From the NCBI GenBank assembly GCA_033030425.1, contig JAUFSD010000017.1, positions 1,178,001-1,242,000 of the forward strand: a stretch of DNA of 64,000 bases. The letters are read 5' to 3'. Source of the stretch: Verpa conica (Eukaryota > Ascomycota > Pezizomycetes > Pezizales > Morchellaceae). Positions within the stretch are counted from its first letter, which is position 1. Each line of letters opens with the position of its first letter. The position numbers and the translations under genes are program-made. This document shows, piece by piece, positions 11,309 to 22,169 of this stretch. Below the pieces are notes generated by a model, which made no database searches, was not told the origin of the DNA, and was given only the letters and a program-made list of their open reading frames with translations.

Positions 11309-13329
11309 TATACGTAAGCGTATGGGAATGAGGCAGTGACTTTAGAACGGCTAAGGGAGCGATAGAGGCCGCAAATTATCTTACACTTTATTTAGCTCGG
11401 AATCTTGAAGCTCTAATTTCACCTCCTATAAAACTTATAACATACTACCAAAAAACAACTTCTCAAAAAAGTATAGAGTAGTATTGATATTCTTTCCTTT
11501 GTCTTAGAGATTGTAGGTGTAGTTTGGTTTGGCCACAGGATATCCGTCAAAAAGGGGTATGCATTAAACAAGGTTTTCCATGACCACTATTGTGAGTAGG
11601 AACAAGGCCGCATGAGCATATACTCGAGGCAAGAAATCTCAAAGGCATGGGCTAGGTTGCAGATCCACCAGCTCGGGACAAATCAGAAGCCGTTACCAGC
11701 AAAATCCGTTTTCGAGTTCCTTTCGCCTGTCCCAGGTGCACAGCAGAGTATACGCAGTATATAATGTCTCCAGACTTAGGGGCTCCCCCTAGGTTAGGTA
11801 CTTGCTTCTCTAAACCGTTCATGGCTAATCACTCGGAATAAGTTTGCTTCTTGGTCATTTTCACATAATCTACATGTAAGTACGTTACGTAGTACTACTA
11901 TCTCGGTAAGACCGGCCCATGGTCAAAAAAAAAAGAGGTGGGGTTCGCTATGTTCAAGTGTGGTAAAGTCTGTGATATGGAAACAGGATCTAAACCTTGA
12001 AAGTATCTGATCCCCTGATATGCACCTAACAGCACAAGCGAATGAAGTAGTTAACTTTGCACCCTATTTTCAGGTTCCGTATGCCTCCGCTAAGTACCTG
12101 AGGAATGCTTGTATTAAATTCCTCCGATGAGTAGACTCACTGTGTTTAGGCGAGGATAGATAGATAGTACCGGGTGGATTCATACTTGCGGTGGGTGAGA
12201 TATGTCGGAGATGCGCGATACTGCGTGGACATCAGCCATGAGGTTTCTCATAGAGCAATACGCCCAGCTTCCATCCACGGACGTGTTTCTGTTGACGCCT
12301 TCCTCCGTGCGTGCATGCGCAACGTTCCGCGCACACATTCACACGTTTTTGCAAGGAAGGGCATCCAGACCCCGGGCCAATACATGGAAACGGTCTAACT
12401 TACGGGTCAAAGCTACGAGGGTGATATTTTAAGCAATGTTACTCAAGCACAACAGTTGAAACTCCCAACATCAGTCACTGGATCTAGATATCTCTTGAAG
12501 AGGTCCAGGCGAAATCAAATCGCGGCAGGCTGGATGCTCAACAAACTGAGATGTCGAAACGTGGCAGTCATGGGAAACGGCAGTGAAAAGCCTTGCGAGA
12601 TGGAACGCAGCCTTTATGATCCCCTGCCTTAAGCTAGGAAAACCCGGTGTAATTTTTTTTCCATATGTAGACTATGGAGGAGTAGCTTGTGGGGGAAGGC
12701 ATTACATGTTGGTAGTGACCTATCACCTCAAGAAAAGGAGGTAAGGCCTGCATACCATACAGGGATTCAGAGTCAAGAGCTGGGGCACCTCAGCGGGCTG
12801 GAGTGCTCAGATCACACCAAGAGGCTCAGAAAACGTGGCAGCAACGCGGTAACTTTAACTTAACCCTTGTCCCCACGTGGTTCTTCTGGCGCTGAAGATG
12901 CTGTACGACCATTCAAATCTGGAGTACCAGCCAGCCAGAGGGTCATTTCATTGAGGGAATTTCAGACCATAGCCTCTCTTTATCGTACTAGAGGTTGATT
13001 TGCTCCCTCTACCTTGCTCGGTATCGTCATTATTGACCACCCAAGTCCTCACTGGCTATTCTTGCTGATTAGCGACATGTGAGCAGCGGGATGAACTTGA
13101 GGGTGGGTTCAACTGGAATATTGACTCTAACTTGTATACCCAGGTTACATGCACCTACATTAAGTATAGGGTCAATGACGGCACCGCTGGCCAGGTGCTA
13201 AGTTAAATGTAACTTGTCTTAGTTTTTAGAGGCTCGGTTCGGGGACTTAATTAAATCAGGGATGGGCATGACTTATTATTTGTTTGTTTTCCGAATTGTT
13301 TCTAGGGATATATATTCCCTTCGTTGTAA

Positions 13330-14034
13330 TTAATACAGTATTTGGCATAAATCATATATCTTTGATTTTAATGACAACGAACCCCTCGGTTTCGGTATTG
13401 ATTTCCCACTATATTTACTATTGCTACTACTAGTACTCAGGCCAGGAGAAAAGGGTATGGGTGAAGTAGCATATTCTAATACTAGCCATCTAGAGAAAAT
13501 TCTTTGCCTCCACTGTGGGTCAAAAACTGAGGTGCGTTTTCTGTAAAGCACCCTGTAATTACATAAATAAATCCCCCTATAAGCTGGCTGCACCATGCCA
13601 CAGTAGCCTAGCTGCTCTAGCTCAGCTGCTTCCCCACACCGTGTTCTTGAATCAAGAGAATCAATTCTTATTAAGGAATAATTTCCGATCCCTATAGATT
13701 TGGTTAATTTGAAATTATTTCCCCACAATCCCCGCTATTTACGTAAGAAACATACCTTTGTCTCCAGCGTACATAGATACTTTATCCTTCATACACAAGA
13801 CCTCGTATATGCCACTACTCCTTCTTCATCGGGCGTTTCCTCGAGATACCTTTTCATGGACATCGGTATAGCGTCGGGGGTTTTCGAATTTTGCGTATGC
13901 GATGATCTCGAGGAAGGTTGATCCTGGGGGCTGTTGCTATTCTCTACCATATCCCTATGTTCTTTTGTGGTATCTCCGATATGCTCTTGATGGGTATTCG
14001 AGGCCGCAGTGTGTTCTCTAGACATTTTTATCAC
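13330..14034 (-). pseudogene. Possible coding relic in two blocks
   Basis: The block starting MSREHTAASNTHQEHIGDTT ends in a stop near 13790. A second open block (13728-13330) contains LDSRTRCGEAAELEQLGYCG. They lie in the same orientation and are separated by about 60 bp, which could be an intron, but I found no splice pair that joins them cleanly. No domain recognised. Confidence 0.2.
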
Positions 14035-14553
14035 AGTCTGGAGTAGATTAGTATTGAGTGTATAAGTTGGAGGTTAGGAAAGAGGCATTCTTACAGTAAT
14101 CTGCTAATAGTTAACGTTTTAACTTTGTTATTTGAGTTTGTTGAGTTATCTGATTGCTGCTCCGGCTTAAATGCTGCTCTGAAAGAAAGAATAAGTGGTT
14201 TCTCACGCGACCCTAGGCAGGTAAGTCCTTTATACATAGATGTATAATCCTTATCAACAGTAATAGCAAAAGGAAATTCGGTCGAGTACGTACTGCCGTG
14301 TCTTAAGTGCGCCTCAAGCGGCCGGGGGAGGTATCAAAGGCTACCAATCCGTTTTAATCCACCTTGAAATAGCTAGGTAGTGCACATTAAATAGATTTAA
14401 TATCTAATTCTATATTATGGAGGGGGGATCGGTTTGTGTGATTCCACAAGATCGTGGAGCGCTAGGTGCGCTTTCGACGCTACCAATCATCACGAAGTTA
14501 GCTAGTAATGCATGGATGTAAAAGAAACGATACCCCAGCTACCTTCGTAAAGA

Positions 14554-15218
14554 CTAATCAATAAGCTTGCTAAACAATAGGGGTAAATTTCCCTGCGCAT
14601 TTTGGTCGTTTGAAGGAGTGGTTTTTGATTGAAACGGTGCCTGATCGTATATACGTATATTTCTTGCGGTCGTAGACGCTTGATCACTAAAAATCCTACT
14701 TAAAGGGATGCCTACATCACGAGAACCACAAGTTAACACCAATAGACTTGGACTTTTAGAGACTTTGTGAAATTGACTCGTCCAACTTGACCCAGCCATG
14801 CGAGAGGGGGGAGGGGACGAAACTCCACCTAACCAGGATATGAAATATGTATTAGCCAAAATCTGCAGCTTTGACGATCATACAAGCTGTTGCCTTCTTG
14901 CTAACGTGCCTATCCCACCCTATAGGTGCCGCAGCCACATCTATAGCTACCCACATTCATACTATACTCAGTAGTAGATAATATACCAGCTAATTCCTCC
15001 GCCTTAGATATCACTACATCTAAATGCTGATTCCTAGAAACTGAATGTATCATAAGGCTCCTATCAGCTCTAAAACATGAGATAGTTTGAAGGCCGAGAG
15101 ATCCGTGCATAGGCACAACATGTCCATGTGATTCTACAAAGTTTCGATCCTTTGCTAGCTCTCTACCAATAGTCGTAGTTTTAATAAATATTGAAAAAGA
15201 ACGGGAATGGTACACCAC
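14554..15218 (-). pseudogene. Putative two-exon coding relic, no clear start
   Basis: Upstream block 15218-14910 contains ELAKDRNFVESHGHVVPMHG and DVVISKAEELAGILSTTEYS. Downstream block 14859-14554 contains ANTYFISWLGG and GNLPLLFSKLID with a stop at 14554. A GT (GTGGGT) after ..EYSMN and an AG (GCTGCAG) before ILANTYF would join them in phase 0, giving about 200 codons. No ATG opens the upstream block, so this is a fragment or lacks a 5' exon. Family unknown; a live gene is possible. Confidence 0.28.
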
Positions 15219-15732
15219 TAGTTGTATTGAAATTTATATACTATAAGGCTTTGTGGGGTAAGGTACATACTGTAAGGGAGACTATAATTTGTAGGTTATA
15301 TATGTATGTACGCACTGAATAAACAAAAAAAAAGCCGTGGTAGCAACATGGGTTCCTCCAAACATTAAGTACGATAGCCAAGTACTTATAGGCCGAATAA
15401 AGGAAAAGAAACACCTACAAAAAAGGGCGAATATAGTGCGTATACGCTACTATAGTCTCAGCACCCACAGTACCTTAATTGCCAAGTCCCTAGCGTAAGA
15501 TAATGGTTGGGATAAAATCCAGTATAGGATATTTAATAAAAGAAACATGTGAAAGCCTTGTTGAGATTACATATCTCGAAGCACAGGATCAAGTTAATCA
15601 AAGAAAGAAAGATACATCCGCAAGCGTTTAATAACGAGAACCAGCATTCAATAGAAAATATAAAGAAATGAAATAGAAGAATTTGTATCTATACCATTAA
15701 CTCCTAGAAATAAGGACTCCCAAATCTTCACG

Positions 15733-17531
15733 CTATGCTTCCCCTTCTGGATTTGGTGGAAGCCTAGGCCAAGTCGCTGATGGACGGTGCCCATTGCGTA
15801 TACCGTCGTAGTCGGATGACTTTGGGCTATAATACCTAGGACGTTCTGGTTTCGGTGACTGCTGCGAGTCCTTCCTCTTCAAGCTCTTTGATGCTTTGAT
15901 GTTCTTCTCCACTAACCCATATAAGTCGTCCAGGTCCTTACATTTATCCCAGTCCTTGAGCTGCCAACAAAAGTTTCTTGTTAACTGAATCAACGCTAGA
16001 AGATCTCTGTCCGATTTCACTTTCTCCTTTTTGAACGCATGCTGTATTTCATCCACTGGCAATATATCTCCATTGAAAGACTCGATCCTCGAGACCATCT
16101 CCTTTTTCAACCCCCGAGCGTCACTAAGTCGTCGAAGAAGATGTGTCCAATGAGGCAGGCTGAGATCCGTAGGATTATTGATTGGTTCCCTTTTGGCCGT
16201 TATACAGAGTTGTTTTGAACTCCTGTCGTTGATTTGGTCGAGGTGGGTTTTGTGACGCTGGTAGAAGGTGAAGGCGGCTTCAATACAACACTTTTGCATC
16301 GCCTCATAATATTGTATCTGTTGATTCTTCTCAAGGTGGGCCTCTTGCTGGGGCTCTGTAGTTTGTGCGGTCTCCAGTTCCCCCTTGGCTTCGTCTAGAT
16401 CATCATCTGACTCGTCCTCGGGTTCGCTTCCTATATCCGAAAGCGAATTCCCACTCGTTTCATGTGTTGGGGAAAGCCCGTTGGATAACGGAGTGGAAGG
16501 GGAGCCCCGATTTTGTGGAACTGCGATCCCGGAGAAGAGTTCCGTATCTCTGAAGGCTGAGGGAACCTGAGTTGTATGCTGCTCCGGCTCGCGGCTAGCT
16601 TGGAAACCAAAACTCCTATTCCACCCGGGCCCAATTTCTTGCTTTTCCCGAACACACATCTTATCCCGCAATATGTCGAGGGCCTGAATGATCTGGTCAT
16701 GTTCAGGACAATTCTGGGTGAGTAATTGGTGATCCAAGAGACTGCCTAGCATATTTAGCTGGCCAGCAATGTAAGCAAGTACTGCCGAAGGTAGAGATAC
16801 TGGGGCATTAATTCCACTGGCTCCAATCCCCCCAAGGTCATGCGGGCCGATAGACGCGCTGTCCTGGCCCCTGAGAATTTCGGCTTCAAACAGCTCTAAG
16901 GTGTTTCCAAGATCGAATCCTAGACTACTACGGTACCGAATATCTTTTTTGAGGTTTTTTTGTGGTGCCGTAATATATGTCTCTTTCACTCGGAGCTCTG
17001 GGGGTTCGGGTCTCCGGGCTTTTGCTGCATATTTGAGAGCCTTCTCTCGCTTTCCGAATGCAACGAGACCCTTCTCCAGCTCACAGGTCCAGATTCGATG
17101 CGTCTTTTGGTGGAGGATGAAGGCACTAGGAGAGCTTGATGTAAAATTCTCGGGACATTTTGTGAACGCGCACCGATAGCCATCTGTTGGAATGCGGCAA
17201 GCCTTACTATGGTCTCTGCGGGGAAGTCAGTACATAAACATAAACATTGGGGCGTTACAACTACTGGAGGCCGAGTCTAAACCAGACCACTGACCGAGTC
17301 CAAGTCAAACATACCTCCATGAGCTATCATCAGAGAAAAGACCTCCACAGGCTCCCCGAAAGCACTGAAGTGGATTTGGGTCGATCGCGGCTTGAGGAGC
17401 AACGGATTGCAGTGCTGAAAACCCGTTGCCCTCTACTGTTGCGAACCCGTTCACAACCTATCAATTCACCAGTTAGCTTATCAGAGACAATTTCCTTAAA
17501 GAAATTGCTCAAAGCCCACCACACTAGGCAT
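15733..17531 (-). CDS. Protein with atypical N-terminal zinc finger, 3 exons
   Basis: Predicted 545-residue protein from exons 17531-17520, 17457-17315 and 17215-15733. Near the N-terminus is CFRGACGGLFSDDSSWRDHS KAC, a C-x4-C-x12-H-x3-C finger. It is followed by a loose second unit, CAFTKCPENF..FILHQKTH. The phase-2 intron 17216-17314 splits the Arg codon (AG|A) at spacer residue 11 of the first finger, matching the other paralogues. The rest has an acidic, Gln-rich middle (residues about 250-330) and a helical C-terminal half with FNGDILPVDEIQHAFKKEKV and LIQLTRNFCWQLKDWDKCKD. I know no match for these. The four-codon first exon (MPSV) is weakly supported: intron 17458-17519 has a GTGGGC donor and a CTAAC branch motif, but no other in-frame ATG exists before the finger. 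DNA or RNA binding is inferred. Confidence 0.72.
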
Positions 17532-18226
17532 TTGCTTGTTTCGTCCGTAGGATGAGCTAATCGAGGGGAATGTCGGGAACCTGTCAAGACTCCAGCGTGT
17601 ATCTGAAGCGCAAGTAAGTACAGGTGCTCCAAACGTCGTGTCTAATGGTGTTTACTCACTCATTTTGCCTATAACACGAGCGCAGGGTGTTCTGTTTTTG
17701 GTGTAGGTAGAATAGGAGGAGTGCGCAAGAACTCGCCTTCATCGTCTGGAAGAAAAAATAGTGGAAGTTAGGGTGATAGGACGTTGCCTGTAAAGATCAC
17801 CAACACCACTTACACAGTAATTGACCGGATACCCCCCTGTTATATCTATATAAAGAAGTACGGAGGCTCTGTGGAGCGCTTGGAAAGCAATTACCGGCGA
17901 CATGCACAATCTCCTCTCTGGTTATAAGCGACGGTTGTTGTATCATGTATGGGCAGCAACATCTCACGAGCGTTTATCCCGCCTGCAAACCCCACCATCC
18001 ACGGTTCTTTGCTTAGAATGAATTCCTACGACTTGTCCACCCAATAGCAACCTTCCAACTATCCTTTCGAGCATAAGCACCTTCCTGCCTCATATTACAT
18101 TCACCTACGAGCTGAACCAAGGAGTTCCAGCTGTACCTTCTCTTGGTGTTTAAACTACCCCTCGTATTGATGAAACAATGCGGTATATATGTTCTGCATA
18201 CGTAATATGTGCATGGCCGGCCTCGA

Positions 18227-18360
18227 TCAACGATGTCCAGACTGAGCAGACACATCTTTTTCAGGATTAAACGTGGGCGCTCCGCGTGACAACCAAGAGT
18301 AAAGTGGCTGTGTGCCACAGAAAGCCCCAAAAGGAAGGTGACGGCAAGTCTCGGGAGCAT
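18227..18360 (-). pseudogene. Possible frameshifted Bim1/X325-like secreted protein fragment
   Basis: The minus strand begins MLPRLAVTFLLGLSVAHS then HFTLG: a plausible signal peptide with a His directly after the predicted cleavage point. In the shifted frame the text continues LSRGAPTFNPEKDVSAQSG to a stop at 18227. Copper-binding Bim1/X325 proteins start their mature chain with His and have an early RG..FN.E pattern, so the two frames together look like the start of such a protein broken by a small indel. The rest of the domain was not found. Chance similarity over this short stretch is possible. Confidence 0.28.
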
Positions 18361-18891
18361 GCACCATGCATCCTAAGGTTGTGCTGAAACTCGGATTGCT
18401 CTGAGTTGAATTCACAAAGAATCTCGCATTAAAATGACCCAAAAGCCTGGTCATGCTCGAAGTTTCTGTGGCCAGCTAGATGAAAAAAGTCTTAGCCAGG
18501 CTGTTTAGCAAGATAAGCATTCCAGGCCGCAAAACCATGCTTACACTCCAGGGAATAAATGCAGTTATACCCGGGTTCTATGGGGCGAAGCATCCAGTAA
18601 GTATATAAAGATGATGCTTGAGCTTAAAGTAGGGACCCGCTTATTCAACGTTTCAATAAGTTCCTGTTAATCAAGGCACTTGACAGTTCTAGGGGCAGCA
18701 CGGAATTCCTCGCCTACTAAGGTAGTCTTATATTAAATACCTCGGCCGAGTAGCTAAGTAGGCTAAAGGTCGCCTAAGTAATACTATATCTTATAGTACA
18801 TCGATACCTGTAAAAGGACTTATAATTTATAGCTATCCTAATCTCACAAGAAGGGGTTTTTCTTAACGAATACATACCTTGATACTCTATT

Positions 18892-19155
18892 TTAGTTAAA
18901 TGTTTCAGTGTCATCACTCACGAAAGTACCAAGTAGCGACGCTGGCTGGGGCAAACCTCCACACTTAGCTGAACCCGACATTCCGTCCCTTATCATGCTA
19001 GTGATAGATGATTCTACCCGGATATGAGCTATGAGTGCCTGATAGTCCCTAAAACAAGACATACATGTCCCTCCAGGATGCCGGTGATTCCGGCTTAACC
19101 CTGAAAACTGAACGACCCAATACTCATCAGGAGACAAAAGATGGCCAAATACCAA
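18892..19155 (-). other. Isolated open block, exon-like
   Basis: A stop-free minus-strand run of 87 codons containing GHLLSPDEYWVVQFSGLSRN and SGSAKCGGLPQPASLLGTFV. GCCTAG just upstream could act as an acceptor. No partner exon or family was recognised; it may be a gene or transposon relic. Confidence 0.2.
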
Positions 19156-20901
19156 ATCCTAGGCTTTCCCACACACCTATAGCCTATCAATTTCCGTAGG
19201 TACACATAGAATATGATTATTATTATTTCGCTTGTTTCAGCAGCCACCTACATACATGTAAATAAAATTGTAATAGGTGTAATTAAACTAGAAGCCGAGT
19301 GATTACTCATGGACCCGTCATTAGATTTATCGTATTAACTCAACAGGGCTAAGGGTTGAGATAAGATGCGGCTTACTAGACGATAGTAAGTTCTACAAGG
19401 AACCCCTCCTCTAAGAGTATGAGAGCCTTCGGAAATCACTGCCGTGTAAAAGCATCTGTAAATATATATATTTCCTAGTATTTGTAGATAATCAATCTAC
19501 GATAGGTCTAGTCGGCTAATATAGTACCTTAGATCGTGTAACTAGCTAGGCGATGATCTAATACAACTAATTAATACCTAACCAAAGACTAAAACCAACA
19601 TTTCTTTTCTTTCCGTGAGAATAAAATATATAGGTCTAACTACATCACATAGCTCCCTATATACTAAGCATAGTGAAACTAGTAATTTGAGGTTAGGTTA
19701 AAGACCTGGGTTTTGTACTCTACTTATGAGTAGTTAAGAATGTATTTAACTCTAAACAACATCTTGTATAGCTGGGATTTAAGGGCGCTGTCCAAATGGC
19801 GTGCGTTTACTCTATTTAGATCGGCTACATGTTAGTTGTCGCTGACACCCAGCAGCCTCAGGTTGTGATTCTGTACTATTATGCCTTGGATCGGTCTTTG
19901 CCACAACCCCCGATTTTCCAGCCTTGCTACCTATAATATCTAGAGGTGTTGCGGTTGGGTATATCATTGAAATACCGGTTCCGAACGGTTACGCGCGATC
20001 GACGGTTTAAGGGATAGCTCCAACGGGTTTAGTGACCATGATTAAGTAGTAATATAAATACTTTACCGGGTTGAGATAGTCTATTACATATAGAAGGCGG
20101 AGATATAAGTAGTGCGTTTATTTCGTTAAGGGATTTCATTATTATGAAGATCATCACCGGTCGTGTAGTCACTAGCACTGCATATAGTGCAGCAGCCTCT
20201 CGAACTACTTCCGTATAAGTACATGTAGTCACAGCATAAAGTTACCCAAGTGCAAAGAAACTTTTACATAACGGAAAGTCCAGGGGCTATGATATCGACC
20301 CTCCCACCTTCTTTCGGCCGGGCTATATTGACCTTCCTGGTTTTACCCCCAGGAATTAATACGAGGTCACTGACTAAACCTCATAGTTGGCTATACTGCT
20401 TACTGACTAATTAAGATCAGCCTATAGCCAGGTCTAGAAAGAAAAATATACAAAGCACTAAGGTTCGTACCCAAAACCAGGACTGAGTTGGCTTTGTAAG
20501 TAAATATGTACTTCTCAGGTCCAGAATAACTCAGTTACAAACAAACAAAAACTAAACAGTATGAGTTATTAATATTCAGTCCCAGTTGCCAGCGGAGCCT
20601 TGGACGAGATTCGGTAAATCCCCCCGCGACGGGGTGACTGCCGTACATGTGCGGACCGCTGGACAAGTACCTTAAGGGAAAGAAGTATCGCGCAAGCACC
20701 GTCTATAGGTCAAGGCTTAGGTTTAAGACCTTAATTCTTAAGAGTAGGTACATATAATCTCGGAAAAGGAATATTCTAACGAGGCTCCCGATCCCACGGA
20801 AACTTATGTTAGTGCAATTAAGCAAACGTTACGGTAGGCCTTGCTGACAAAAGCCCAATAGAGTCTTAAATACGTAATATAGTATTGTTAACTTTTTCCA
20901 G

Positions 20902-21156
20902 AAGGTCGGAAGTCCCGACGCCATGGTCCGGTGGAAACGGCCACAGTTCTTCTTCTCTTCCGAGCTTAGCGAGGTTGTAAGACAGCGATCAATAGATGTG
21001 TTGGCAGAGAATTGTGGGGTCATGGCCGAGAAGTGGTATGAAACAGCAGCCTCATCATCGAGGCAGGCTGATCATTGCGTTCGAGAACGTGAGCATATTG
21101 TGGTGAGCAGAAAGCCTTTACATTATTGGGCTATGCGCACCGTATTTTCCTGGTAA
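20902..21156 (+). other. Exon-like open block
   Basis: A plus-strand open block is preceded by TTAAC plus a pyrimidine run and CCAG (20889-20901), resembling branch site and acceptor. It encodes KVGSPDAMVRWKRPQF then SELSEVVRQRSIDVLAENCG and ends at a TAA at 21154-21156. An internal ATG at 20923 has a good context (GCCATGG). No upstream exon or known family identified. Confidence 0.25.
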
Positions 21157-22169
21157 ACTCCCGGAGGCCCGGGGAACACTTTCTTGTGCATGCGTATGCG
21201 CACACACTCCCGCTGTACGCAGATATTTGCGAAAGAAAGCCCCAGCATGGTTCGTATGTAATTATTGGCAGCCTCGAGACACATGTATACTTTGGGAGTA
21301 AGACTACTGATCTCTATGGGGAAAGACCAAAGATACATACCTCCGTACGCAGCAAGGCAGAATTCACTTGTACGATGCACAGAATGCCACTGTAAAGGCA
21401 AGCAGATCAACCATCGTCCCCGGCAGTTCTCTACTGGGCCCTTTGGTGCATGAGGCTCTGGCGGATAGCAACAATATATAACATAGCATACAGGTGCGAA
21501 GAACACTCAACAATGCCTTATTGTTCGAGGATTGCCCATGTAGGAAGGGTCTTGGGTCTCATAGCAAAAGAAAGGATGAGTTCCAAATAGGAAAGGCACT
21601 GAACTTAATGGACAAAAATGATTGATCATACTCCCCCATATTATTCCCTACTTCAGTGGTCAGCCAGAACTGTTCCGCCATAACGATACCATTTATTAGC
21701 CAATCATACACTGACAACAACCAAGTGCCGCCCCGATCTTGATTGAACAATTGTACGACCGTGCGCAGCACGCACAACGCGTTTCCGTCATTATTCCTGG
21801 AAGGCTCCAATCAGGCTGACAAAATCCGAGTTCAAAAGGCGGCGATTTTCCAGCGTCCGGTCTCTATTTGCGTTCGATTCGCGATAGCGAGCAATAAGCC
21901 ACCGTCAACTGAACCCTGAAATATCGCTGTTCGGACGACTTTCGCCCATCAATATTCCTCTTCAGGAACATAGTTAAAATGTTAGTTTGCTCTACCAGTC
22001 TAGATACTGGGCCTCCTCTGTCACCCACTCTCCGTAGTGAACCGGCTGACGAGAGAGAAAAAGTGAATTAGATACGTAGCTGGCTGGTTCAGGTACTCGA
22101 AGTTTTTAAGCACTTCTAGCAGGTCCTAAGTTGCTGTTCCCAACACTCAAGCATTCCATATCAACTCGG

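Larger units (their letters stand above)
7018..15732. other. Long gene-poor region with coding relics
   Basis: Nearly 9 kb without a confident gene. It contains protein-like but interrupted minus-strand blocks at 7186-7640, 10480-10811, 13330-14034 and 14554-15218, and one inverted-repeat element at 11092-11308. The first few hundred bases presumably hold the promoter of the zinc-finger gene ending at 7017. The rest looks like decayed repeat or gene sequence. Confidence 0.5.
17532..22169. other. Gene-poor region with fragments
   Basis: About 4.6 kb without a complete gene. It contains a possible frameshifted secreted-protein relic (18227-18360), isolated minus-strand open blocks at 18892-19155 and 20029-20232, and an exon-like plus-strand block at 20902-21156. 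The last few hundred bases presumably contain the promoter of the zinc-finger gene starting at 22170. Confidence 0.45.

Noticed and set aside
12174..12432. Two overlapping plus frames of about 75 codons
   Set aside because: They are in different frames over the same bases, with no homology signal and no neighbouring exons.
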